The translations under genes were made by a program, and so were the position numbers. Source: Bacteroidaceae bacterium (GTDB taxonomy: Bacteria; Bacteroidota; Bacteroidia; Bacteroidales; Bacteroidaceae). From it: a DNA stretch of 64,000 nucleotides. The stretch spans positions 1 through 64,000 of the forward strand of contig JAFXVN010000081.1 in assembly GCA_017524545.1 (NCBI GenBank), given 5' to 3'. Below the pieces are notes generated by a model, which saw only the letters and a program-made list of their open reading frames with translations, made no database searches and was not told the DNA's origin. This document shows, piece by piece, positions 49,776 to 57,223 of this stretch (positions within the stretch are counted from its first letter, which is position 1; each line of letters starts with the position of its first letter).

Positions 49776-50999
49776 ATGAAAGCAAACCGTATTATCCGCA
49801 TCCTGCTGCTCGTCGCTGCCGTATGCAGCGCAGAGGGTGTCCTGTCGCAGGACAAGCAGAACATGTTCAACCCTGTGAACACAGCCGCGACCTTTATGTC
49901 CATCGCTCCCGATGCCAGAGGCGGCGGTATGGGCGACATGGGTGTCGCCACCGAAGCAGACATCAATTCGCAGTACTGGAACCCCGCCAAGTACCCCTTC
50001 AATGTGGCCCGTGCTGGCGTCAGCATCAGCTACACGCCCTGGTTGCGCAAGCTGGTCAACGACATCAACCTTGCCAACCTGACCGGCTTCTACCGCATCG
50101 GCGACTACAGTGCCGTACATGCCTCCCTGCGCTACTTCAGCCTCGGCGAGGTGTTTATAGCAGACATGGAGGACATGACCATCAAGCCCTACGAGATGTC
50201 TATCGATGCAGGCTACAGCCGTATGCTCAGCCAGACACTCTCCATGGCTGTCAACCTGCGCTTCATCCTTTCCGACATCAAGTATGACTACACGGCCGAG
50301 AGCAGTGCCGCCAAGGCATTCGCCGCCGACATCGCACTCTACCGCCTGGGCTACTTCATGGCTGGCAACCGCGAGTGCAGCTTCGGCTGGGGTTTCAACA
50401 TCAGCAACATTGGCTCGAAGCTCTCGTACGGTGGCAGCGACCAGTCCGAGTTCATCCCGACGAACCTTCGTCTCGGCTTCAACCTGACCATCCCTTTCAA
50501 CGAGTACAACAAGTTCAGCTTCGGTGTCGATTTGAACAAGCTGCTTGTGCCTACGCCGCCAATGCGCAAATACGACCCGGACAATCCAGACTGGGCAAGC
50601 ACGGACGGCCTGGAGCCGCTCGAGGACTTCGAGGCCCGCGTGAACGATGAGGGCTACTATGGCATTTCCTCCATTGCCGGCATCTTCAAGAGCTTTGGCG
50701 ATGCCCCCGGCGGCTTCAAGGAGGAGCTGGAGGAGATTCAGTGGAGCATCGGTGCCGAATACACCTACAACGACCGCTTCATGCTCCGTGCCGGCTATCA
50801 CCACGAGGCCGAGAACAAAGGTAATCGTAAGTATTTCACCGTGGGTGCAGGCTTCCACATGAGCGTCTTCACCGTCGATGCCTCGTACGTCTTCTCCACC
50901 GCACAGACCAACCCTCTGGACCAGACCATGCGCTTCTCGCTCGGTTTCGACCTGGACGGTATGCGCGACCTCTTCGGGAAGATGAGAAGAAGAAGATAA
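49776..50999 (+). CDS. porV: Type IX secretion system outer-membrane protein PorV
   Basis: This 407-residue beta-barrel of the FadL-like type is PorV (LptO). It starts at ATG 49776, giving a signal peptide (IRILLLVAAVCSAEGVLS); ATG 49758 would add six residues. Markers are FMSIAPDARGGGMGDMGVAT, QYWNPAKYPF and ISYTPWLRKL. PorV collects cargo from the translocon SprA and brings it to PorU. It is 41 nt after porU and likely cotranscribed. The end is followed by an inverted AT-rich array. Confidence 0.95.
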   Translation: MKANRIIRILLLVAAVCSAEGVLSQDKQNMFNPVNTAATFMSIAPDARGGGMGDMGVATEADINSQYWNPAKYPFNVARAGVSISYTPWLRKLVNDINLANLTGFYRIGDYSAVHASLRYFSLGEVFIADMEDMTIKPYEMSIDAGYSRMLSQTLSMAVNLRFILSDIKYDYTAESSAAKAFAADIALYRLGYFMAGNRECSFGWGFNISNIGSKLSYGGSDQSEFIPTNLRLGFNLTIPFNEYNKFSFGVDLNKLLVPTPPMRKYDPDNPDWASTDGLEPLEDFEARVNDEGYYGISSIAGIFKSFGDAPGGFKEELEEIQWSIGAEYTYNDRFMLRAGYHHEAENKGNRKYFTVGAGFHMSVFTVDASYVFSTAQTNPLDQTMRFSLGFDLDGMRDLFGKMRRRR

Positions 51000-51004
51000 T
51001 CGTT

Positions 51005-51183
51005 TAGAAGTTAAGAATTAAGAGTTAAGAGTTAAGAAAAATACCACATGCCATCAAACACAACGGCATCCAAAACTATCTTTCTTAACTCTTAATTCTT
51101 AATTCTTAACTCTTAACTCTTAATTCTTAACTCTTAACTCTTAATTCTTAACTCTTAACTCTTAATTCTTAACTCTTAACTAA
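51005..51183. repeat. TTAAGAGTTAAGAATTAAG inverted array between porV and ispF
   Basis: The left arm (51005-51040) has GTTAAGAATTAAGAG units, a 40-nt unique loop follows, and the right arm (51081-51182) has a dozen CTTAACTCTTAATT units. It uses the same units as the kor cassette ends, but holds no gene, so it looks like an empty form of that cassette. Confidence 0.7.
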
Positions 51184-51199
51184 AAGAAATAACTATCCA

Positions 51200-51682
51200 A
51201 TGAATAAGATTCGGGTTGGTTTTGGCTACGACGTCCACCAGCTTGTCGAAGGACGCGAACTGTGGTTGGGTGGCATACGCTTCGAGCACCCGCTTGGGCT
51301 GCTGGGACACAGCGATGCCGACGTGCTCATTCATGCCATCTGCGACGCCCTGTTGGGCGCTGCCAACATGCGCGACATCGGGTATCACTTCCCGGACAAC
51401 AGCGAGGCATTCCGAGGCATCGACAGCAAAATCCTGCTGCGCAAGACCGTGGAACTCATTGCCACCAAGGGGTACAAGGTGGGCAACATCGATGCCACCG
51501 TTTGTGCAGAGCGTCCCAAGATGAAGGCACGCATCCCCGAAATGCAGCAATGCCTGGCAGAGGTGATGGGCATCGACATTGACGACGTTTCCATCAAAGC
51601 CACCACGACCGAAAAGCTCGGCTTCACAGGCCGCGAGGAAGGCATCTCCGCCTACGCCACCGTGTTAATTCATAATTCATAA
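51200..51682 (+). CDS. ispF: 2-C-methyl-D-erythritol 2,4-cyclodiphosphate synthase
   Basis: This 160-residue IspF of the MEP isoprenoid pathway has GFGYDVHQLVEGRELWLGG with the zinc ligands D-x-H, HSDADVLIHAICDALLGAA and TTEKLGFTGREEGI. It turns CDP-ME 2-phosphate into MEcPP in the cytoplasm as a trimer. The last residues (LIHNS) and the stop are made by an AT-rich array that begins at 51665, so the natural end has been replaced by repeat sequence. Confidence 0.97.
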   Translation: MNKIRVGFGYDVHQLVEGRELWLGGIRFEHPLGLLGHSDADVLIHAICDALLGAANMRDIGYHFPDNSEAFRGIDSKILLRKTVELIATKGYKVGNIDATVCAERPKMKARIPEMQQCLAEVMGIDIDDVSIKATTTEKLGFTGREEGISAYATVLIHNS

Positions 51683-51765
51683 TTATCAATTCATAAATTA
51701 TTCTCTTGCACAGTTATGGATGGCGAGCCCTTATTATGAATTATGAATTAAGAATTATGAATTCT
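51665..51765. repeat. AATTCATAATT inverted array supplying a stop and a start codon
   Basis: The left arm AATTCATAATTCATAATTATC gives ispF its stop; after about 40 nt the right arm (TTATGAATTATGAATTAAG, 51732-51760) gives the acyltransferase its ATG. Confidence 0.7.
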
Positions 51766-52770
51766 ACAAGCCGCATTGAGTACATCGACCTGGCAAAGGG
51801 CATCTGCATTCTGCTTGTCGTGCTCGACCACATTTCGGGCTACGGGTACTTCTCGGACGGCGACTATCTCATGAACGACATCTTCGAGCAGACGAGGATG
51901 CCGCTCTATTTTATCCTCTCCGGCCTCTTCTTCAAGGACTATGCCGGCGGCATCAGGGAGTTCCTCCTGCGTAAGTTCAACCGCATCCTTGTGCCTTACC
52001 TCTTTTTCATGCTTTTCTACAGAGCGTCCGCCAAAGCCCTTTGGCTCCTCTTCGGAGTTTCCATCGGCGATGTGTGGGCACCACTTTGGTTCCTGCTCTG
52101 CCTGTTCTGGATGAATGCCATCTTTGCCGCAATCTACTATCTTGCCAAGCGAGCCATTCCCAACGAAACCCTGTCGGAAACCGTTCTGCCCTTCATCATG
52201 CTTGGCATAGGCATTTGCGGCTACTTTGCCGGCAATCTGCCGCTGAACATCGGTACGGCGATGACGTGTATGCCTTTCCTGTGGGCCGGCTATCTGCTGA
52301 ACAGGCGGCTGCATCTCTTCCAGCTGAGGATTAGGTGGTGGTGGGCAGTGTTGGGAGGCATCGTGCTGCTTGTGGCGCTTCACTTCCTGTACATGGGCGA
52401 GAACTACTTCTATCTCAACACCTACACCGCGTCCTTGCCGTTCGTTTACCTTTGCGGCTTGATGGGAACGCTTGCCGTCCTGCTCTTGAGCCGCGTCGTC
52501 AGGTGGCTGCCCGTCATTTCCTACATCGGCCGCTATTCCATCATCGTGCTCTGCACCCATATCGCGATAGTGAAAGCCGTCATTCAGCTACCATCTACCA
52601 TTTACCATTTACCATTTGACATTCACCATTTGCCGTTTGCCGCTTACGACCTGCCGTTCAAGTCCTTTGCAGTGCTTGCACTCACCATAGCGGGCTCCAT
52701 GTTCTGCTGCTGGTTCCTGAGCAGATACCTGCCCTGGTTCACAGCCCAGAAGGACCTCATCAGGCTGTAG
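51757..52770 (+). CDS. Acyltransferase-3 family membrane protein
   Basis: This 337-residue protein has about ten membrane segments. From ATG 51757 the family start SRIEYIDLAKGICILLVVLD follows with DHISGYGYF and MPLYFILSGLFFKDY. Longer starts at 51706 or 51736 lie in the repeat. Such enzymes add acetyl or other acyl groups to surface sugars. A stretch made of AT-rich array units (STIYHLPFDIHHLPFAAYD, about residues 281-300) is inserted in frame just before the last helix. Confidence 0.88.
   Translation: MNSTSRIEYIDLAKGICILLVVLDHISGYGYFSDGDYLMNDIFEQTRMPLYFILSGLFFKDYAGGIREFLLRKFNRILVPYLFFMLFYRASAKALWLLFGVSIGDVWAPLWFLLCLFWMNAIFAAIYYLAKRAIPNETLSETVLPFIMLGIGICGYFAGNLPLNIGTAMTCMPFLWAGYLLNRRLHLFQLRIRWWWAVLGGIVLLVALHFLYMGENYFYLNTYTASLPFVYLCGLMGTLAVLLLSRVVRWLPVISYIGRYSIIVLCTHIAIVKAVIQLPSTIYHLPFDIHHLPFAAYDLPFKSFAVLALTIAGSMFCCWFLSRYLPWFTAQKDLIRL
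52594..52660. repeat. ACCATTT/GCCGTTT array in frame inside the acyltransferase
   Basis: Units CATTTACC/CATTTGAC/CATTTGCC/GTTTGCC at about 8-10 nt steps are translated as HLPF repeats. No frameshift. Confidence 0.65.
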
Positions 52771-52821
52771 CATGACCATGTTCAGCCTGCTGCGCTGCTC
52801 AGGCAAACACGCCTGGGGGTT

Positions 52822-52890
52822 TGCACGGTCGTGACAATGCAATTGCAGCGTCGCGACCGTGCAATTGCATCGTCGCGACGCTGCAAACGA
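52822..52890. repeat. 22-bp palindromic tandem array between convergent genes
   Basis: Two full 22-bp units (52838-52859, 52860-52881) of form TGCAATTGCAGCGTCGCGACCG, with partial copies at both sides. Each unit holds two palindromes (TGCAATTGCA and CGTCGCGACG). Confidence 0.75.
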
Positions 52891-52924
52891 AAGTACAGGC
52901 TTAGTGTCACCGTCATCCTGGCGG

Positions 52925-54349
52925 TCAGTGGCCTATGTACAGACCGTCGATTGTGTAGGTCTTGTTATCATGCCTGATGACGATGTGACCGTCGGGCAGA
53001 AGCTCTTTCCTGCGTCGGGCAGGAGGTTGTTCTCTTAGCGACGACATGCCGGTATATGCACTCTCCATAGCCGATACCTGTTCGTCTATCCACAGCTTCC
53101 TGCTGGCAATCCATCTTTTGGCTGCTGCCAGTTGCGGCACCAGGTTTGTCAGTCCGTAGCTGTAGCCCCACCGCTGCATGTGGTGCGGTGCGGACACCCT
53201 CACGGCTATGCCCTCCGGCGTGGAGGCATATCCGTCTATGTATGCGACAAGGCTGTCAAGGATATTCTCCTCCTTTATGCGCTTCCATTCATCGATGAAC
53301 GCCTTTGTGAAGTCCATACATTGTACGTTATCAAAAAGCAGGGGGAAGAAGTTCACCCCGCCACGCCCGCAGTGAGTCCCCGACCATTCGTCGGCCACCG
53401 TCATGGCGGAGCTCACCATGTCCCAGACAACAGGCATCCGCATCAGCGAAGCCGCTTCACTGTCCGTGCGGGCGACATAGATGTTGCAACCGCCCGAGTC
53501 GCGTGTACCCATGATGTCGTGCACCATAATCCATCTGGCGAAAGACCTGACGTCTATCACCTGCGGATAGTTGCTGTCCAAGAGCGAAGCCTCCATCCGC
53601 TGGATGTCGCTGCGGATGTGCGCTTCCTGCTCTGTTGTAAGCTCCTCTGCCTTCGGGTACTTCAGCGTCCATTGCATGAAGCGCACCATGTCGGATTTGA
53701 TGGAAAAGGGCTCGTTCCAGAAGTAGGCATTCAGTTCGATGATGTATCCGTCCTGCTTGTCCACGCTGACGCGGCCCTCCTTCTCGCGGGTGATGTTCTC
53801 GCTCAGCACGTACATCCCGCGATAGTCGTCGTTGATGAAGACATTGACGAACTGCATACGCGGCGTATATTCCATGCCGACAAGACGCGAAAGCTGGAAA
53901 GCCACCTGCAGTTCCGCAGAATAGACGCTGTTGAGCAGCACCCAGTCCTTGCTCCTCCTGTCCGTGCTGTCGCCTTCTTCCCTCGAGTCTATGAGGTCGG
54001 CCTTCTTCTGCAACTTGAGTTTGAAGGGCTTGTTCTCGAAAAGTGCTGCCGACGTGTTGCCTCGGTGCTTTATCTTTATCCCCGACTCTCCCTCTGCGTA
54101 GTCGCCGCTGTCATACCATAGCGTGTCGCCTCGGTATATCTGCAGCCGTGCCGCCTTAGCTACGACATTGGTGATGCCCGTGCCGATGCATCCGGCAGGA
54201 TGCTCGATGGCCTCAGATGTAGGCTCCTCGCCGCCCACGGTGTTGACCACAACGACGGGAAGGCCGTAGCCAAGCACCTCCGCGAATGTCTGCGCCTGCC
54301 CCGTCGCTACAGCAGCAGCCAGGATGGCGGTAATGATGATTTGCTTCAT
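52925..54349 (-). CDS. CotH-kinase family protein, short secreted form
   Basis: This 474-residue protein has a signal peptide (ITAILAAAVATGQAQ). The CotH kinase-like domain shows IKIKHRGNTSAALFENKPFK, DWVLLNSVYSAELQVAFQL, NVFINDDYRGMYVLSENITR and VWDMVSSAMTVADEW. It lacks the discoidin and GLUG parts of the CotH protein at 33307 and lacks the sorting-type tail, so it is probably periplasmic or an outer-membrane-associated protein. CotH proteins are atypical kinases; the target is unknown. Confidence 0.85.
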   Translation of the reverse strand: MKQIIITAILAAAVATGQAQTFAEVLGYGLPVVVVNTVGGEEPTSEAIEHPAGCIGTGITNVVAKAARLQIYRGDTLWYDSGDYAEGESGIKIKHRGNTSAALFENKPFKLKLQKKADLIDSREEGDSTDRRSKDWVLLNSVYSAELQVAFQLSRLVGMEYTPRMQFVNVFINDDYRGMYVLSENITREKEGRVSVDKQDGYIIELNAYFWNEPFSIKSDMVRFMQWTLKYPKAEELTTEQEAHIRSDIQRMEASLLDSNYPQVIDVRSFARWIMVHDIMGTRDSGGCNIYVARTDSEAASLMRMPVVWDMVSSAMTVADEWSGTHCGRGGVNFFPLLFDNVQCMDFTKAFIDEWKRIKEENILDSLVAYIDGYASTPEGIAVRVSAPHHMQRWGYSYGLTNLVPQLAAAKRWIASRKLWIDEQVSAMESAYTGMSSLREQPPARRRKELLPDGHIVIRHDNKTYTIDGLYIGH

Positions 54350-54461
54350 AATAATCCTTGTTAAACATTGACTTCACTTTCTGGTATTCCGACTTAGTCA
54401 GGGATGTTCCAAAAGAGGTTCGTTATTGCCCCGCCACAAACAAAGGGCGGGGCTGCAGTCA

Positions 54462-56636
54462 TTATTTCATTAAAACTTTCTTGCCATTCTTTAGATAAAT
54501 GCCCCGAGGCATTTTACCATTTGACGATTTACCATTTACCATTTCGCGTCCACTAAGGTCGTAGATGGCATCGTCTTTGGTGACGTCTGCTGTGGGGCTG
54601 TCAATGCAGTCACCTACGTCAAGAAGGACGATTCCCTTCCTTTCCTCCGGACCCTTTGCACCGCCATGGTCGATGGGGTCGTCCCAGGTCAGGTAGGCTC
54701 GCAGGGCACCGACAATTGCCTTACCGGATTGGAACCATTCGTCAAGACAGTCGGGCGTCTTGTCGATGATTTCGATATAGTAGCCATCTTCGTGTTCGAA
54801 CTCCTTACGGACGTACGAGCCGATGAAGGAAACGCCCTTGACGGCAACCGTATCGCTTTGCAATCCTTTCAGATCCTTGGCATCCATCTCAATGCTGAAG
54901 TCCTCGCTCGGTACAATAATATAAGGTACGCGTGCGCGAGGCAGCAGCTCTTGCTCGAATACAATTTGCCCTTCTTCAACCCTGTCCAGCCTATAGTATT
55001 TCCCCTTGCTTACATCAGGATCCGTCGGCAAAGAAATAGTCGCCATCTGATTCTGGGTGAAGGTGATTAGTTCGATGCCTTCATATTCTACAGGCATATT
55101 GTTTTCGTAGCATATCACAGCCCAACCTTTGGACTTTGCTACTGCCACCTGTCTGGTCGTCATGTCGTTCTGCCCAGGATAAGCTTTGTTGTAAACAGGA
55201 TACATCTTTCCGGAACTTGTGTTTGGCAGACTCTGTACCATAGCATCCCATCCTTCTCCTTTAAGTTTGTTATCATAGCAAGTCAGCCGTACCAGCGCTG
55301 TACATTCCGATACGTTGAGCGTTGTCAGTTTGTTGCTTTCACAATTCAGTTCCTTCAGTGCAGAACATCCCGACACATCGAGTGCTGTCAGTTTGCCTCG
55401 TTCACATTGCAATGTTTCCAGCGCTGAACACCCTGAAACGTTGAGCCCAATTAATTTTGAATCAGTAAAATCTGCTACTTTCAGAGCTGAACAATTCGAT
55501 ATGTCAACCGTCACATCTCTATGATTTGCTTCAAACCACAGCTCCTTCAGTTTAGTATTCTTTGTCAAGTCAAGTTCTGTCAGGTATTGTTCTCCACAAC
55601 GCAGTACGGTCAGGTTGGTATTCTTTGTCAAGTCGAGTACGGTCAGGGAGAGTCCACCGCAAGAAAGCTTGGTCAGTTCGGTGAAGAACTCTATTCCCTT
55701 CAGAGAACTGATAGGTCCGCATCCTGTATCATTTGGTGGGTAATCATAATTGTGATACAAGGATAGTTCTTTTACGTTTGCTACTTCATCGTCTGTCAGC
55801 ACACCGTCGGACCCTATAGCCTGTTTGAGTAACCACTGCCGGAAATAAGAGTCAGGGAAGTGTGTCGCATTAATCTCTATGCCAGACGAAACGACTCCGA
55901 AGCTTTTCCATGGTAGGTTGTTGCGGTACAATTCTTCATAACCCAAGGGGACATGAAGCATTATGTTGGAAAGATCGACATAGTCGAAAGCAGTTGTTGC
56001 ATTGGGGGCAGACTCAGCAAGGCAATAGACATCCGTTAATCCAGAGCAATAAGCGAAAGCCTCCAACCCAATGTATGTCACACCTTCGGGAATGGTGATG
56101 GATTTCAGGCCGGTGCACTTATAGAAAATGTGGTCATAGATTTCTTTCATACCTTTTGGAATGGATACCGACACCAAGCCGGTGCAGTCGGAGAAGGCAT
56201 AGCTGCCAATGATTCCCAAACTGCCAGGAAGTGTGACAGAGGTTAGATTCCCGCATTTGTAGAAGGCATATTTGCCGATGCTTCTCAAACTGCTAGGAAA
56301 TGTGACAGAGGTTAGATTCCCGCATTTGTAGAAGGCATATTCATTGATGCCCGTCACCCAGTAGGTCTTGCCATTGTAGGAAATGGTCTCTGGAATTACA
56401 ATGTCCCCTGAATAGTTGGGCTCAGTCTCAATCCATTCAACCCTGGTGGTGTTAGTAGGAAGCGTAGCATGGTGATACCATTCGTAGCTCACCCATGCCT
56501 CGTCTCCTGATGAGGATGGAAATTTGTAGCAGATGCCGTCAATTATTGCATCGCATCCGTGAATAGAATACTCGTCGTCCGAAAATGCCACCACTGGCAG
56601 CAATGCCATTAGAATAATGAAAAGAATCTTTTTCAT
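54462..56636 (-). CDS. BspA-like leucine-rich-repeat surface protein
   Basis: A 724-residue exported protein: signal peptide (LFIILMALLPVVAFS), then LRR_5 (BspA-like) repeats (INEYAFYKCGNLTSVTFPSS, IGKYAFYKCGNLTSVTLPGS; about 95-230). A second LRR set of the shorter type follows (LDLTKNTNLTVLRCGEQYL, LDVSGCSALKELNC; about 310-450), then a beta-rich part and the sorting-type tail (YDLSGREMV...RGIYLKNGKKVLMK). Within the tail, an AT-rich array piece (NGKSSNGKMP) is inserted. Such proteins bind host or bacterial partners. The promoter is at 56684-56714. Confidence 0.88.
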   Translation of the reverse strand: MKKILFIILMALLPVVAFSDDEYSIHGCDAIIDGICYKFPSSSGDEAWVSYEWYHHATLPTNTTRVEWIETEPNYSGDIVIPETISYNGKTYWVTGINEYAFYKCGNLTSVTFPSSLRSIGKYAFYKCGNLTSVTLPGSLGIIGSYAFSDCTGLVSVSIPKGMKEIYDHIFYKCTGLKSITIPEGVTYIGLEAFAYCSGLTDVYCLAESAPNATTAFDYVDLSNIMLHVPLGYEELYRNNLPWKSFGVVSSGIEINATHFPDSYFRQWLLKQAIGSDGVLTDDEVANVKELSLYHNYDYPPNDTGCGPISSLKGIEFFTELTKLSCGGLSLTVLDLTKNTNLTVLRCGEQYLTELDLTKNTKLKELWFEANHRDVTVDISNCSALKVADFTDSKLIGLNVSGCSALETLQCERGKLTALDVSGCSALKELNCESNKLTTLNVSECTALVRLTCYDNKLKGEGWDAMVQSLPNTSSGKMYPVYNKAYPGQNDMTTRQVAVAKSKGWAVICYENNMPVEYEGIELITFTQNQMATISLPTDPDVSKGKYYRLDRVEEGQIVFEQELLPRARVPYIIVPSEDFSIEMDAKDLKGLQSDTVAVKGVSFIGSYVRKEFEHEDGYYIEIIDKTPDCLDEWFQSGKAIVGALRAYLTWDDPIDHGGAKGPEERKGIVLLDVGDCIDSPTADVTKDDAIYDLSGREMVNGKSSNGKMPRGIYLKNGKKVLMK
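54513..54545. repeat. CATTTACC array in frame in the LRR protein tail
   Basis: Units ACCATTTGACGATTTACC translate on the minus strand to NGKSSNGK inside the sorting-type tail. A similar insertion (SKLSNGK) lies in the CotH tail near 36018-36050. Confidence 0.6.
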
Positions 56637-56683
56637 GGTAGTAATGTTTAATGGTTAAACATGTGTTTTGATGTTTCTGGCTG

Positions 56684-56714
56684 CAAAGGTACGCGATTTT
56701 GGCAAGCGAAGCAA
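56684..56714 (-). promoter_or_regulatory. Promoter of the LRR protein gene
   Basis: Minus strand: TACCTTTG (56684-56691), 20 nt, TTG (56712-56714). Confidence 0.65.
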
Positions 56715-56822
56715 GGAAAATGAGTCCCAAGTAGTCCCAACTCGAAAAAAAAGCTTGTATGTTACAATAAAAAACCACACTTTTGTGGCGTTGAAAACTC
56801 AAAAGCTGAAACAAACAAGAAC

Positions 56823-57214
56823 ATGAACAAGCAAATTCTCTATCTATTACCACTCATCCTGCTGTTCTTTGCTGCTTCCTGCAGGGACAATAAGGATGAA
56901 CAACAGATGTTGGACAGAATAGAACAGACGTGGCAGAAGGCTGAAACGTCGCTGTCGGAGACACAAATGCAGGCAGAAGGATTGAGAGATTCGGTCCGAA
57001 AATCGTCCGAACTCGCCCAACAAAGGTATAATCTACTTACTATTCGCCTGCGCGACAAACCAGGTGTCTGGAGTAACAAAACACCCCCATACAACTCGAT
57101 AACTACGAGAATGGTATTGACTATAGTTTGTTTTTCCATTTTATAGCCAGGGACATCCATGGTGATCTCGTTGAGATGCTGATGGAAGACATCAAAGAAG
57201 TAAGTGGTAAGTGA
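56823..57214 (+). pseudogene. Truncated lipoprotein joined to an unrelated gene tail
   Basis: The first part (56823 to about 57060) encodes a lipoprotein start (LPLILLFFAASCRDNKDEQQ) and a helical segment (LAQQRYNLLTIRLRDK) as found before TPR-type proteins, then loses similarity. In another frame, about 57085-57214, a good-looking tail appears (YENGIDYSLFFHF, DIHGDLVEMLMEDIKEVSGK and stop). The two parts look like leftovers of two genes fused by deletion. The annotated frame of 107 codons is probably not a working protein. Confidence 0.5.
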
Positions 57215-57223
57215 GCTATTGGC

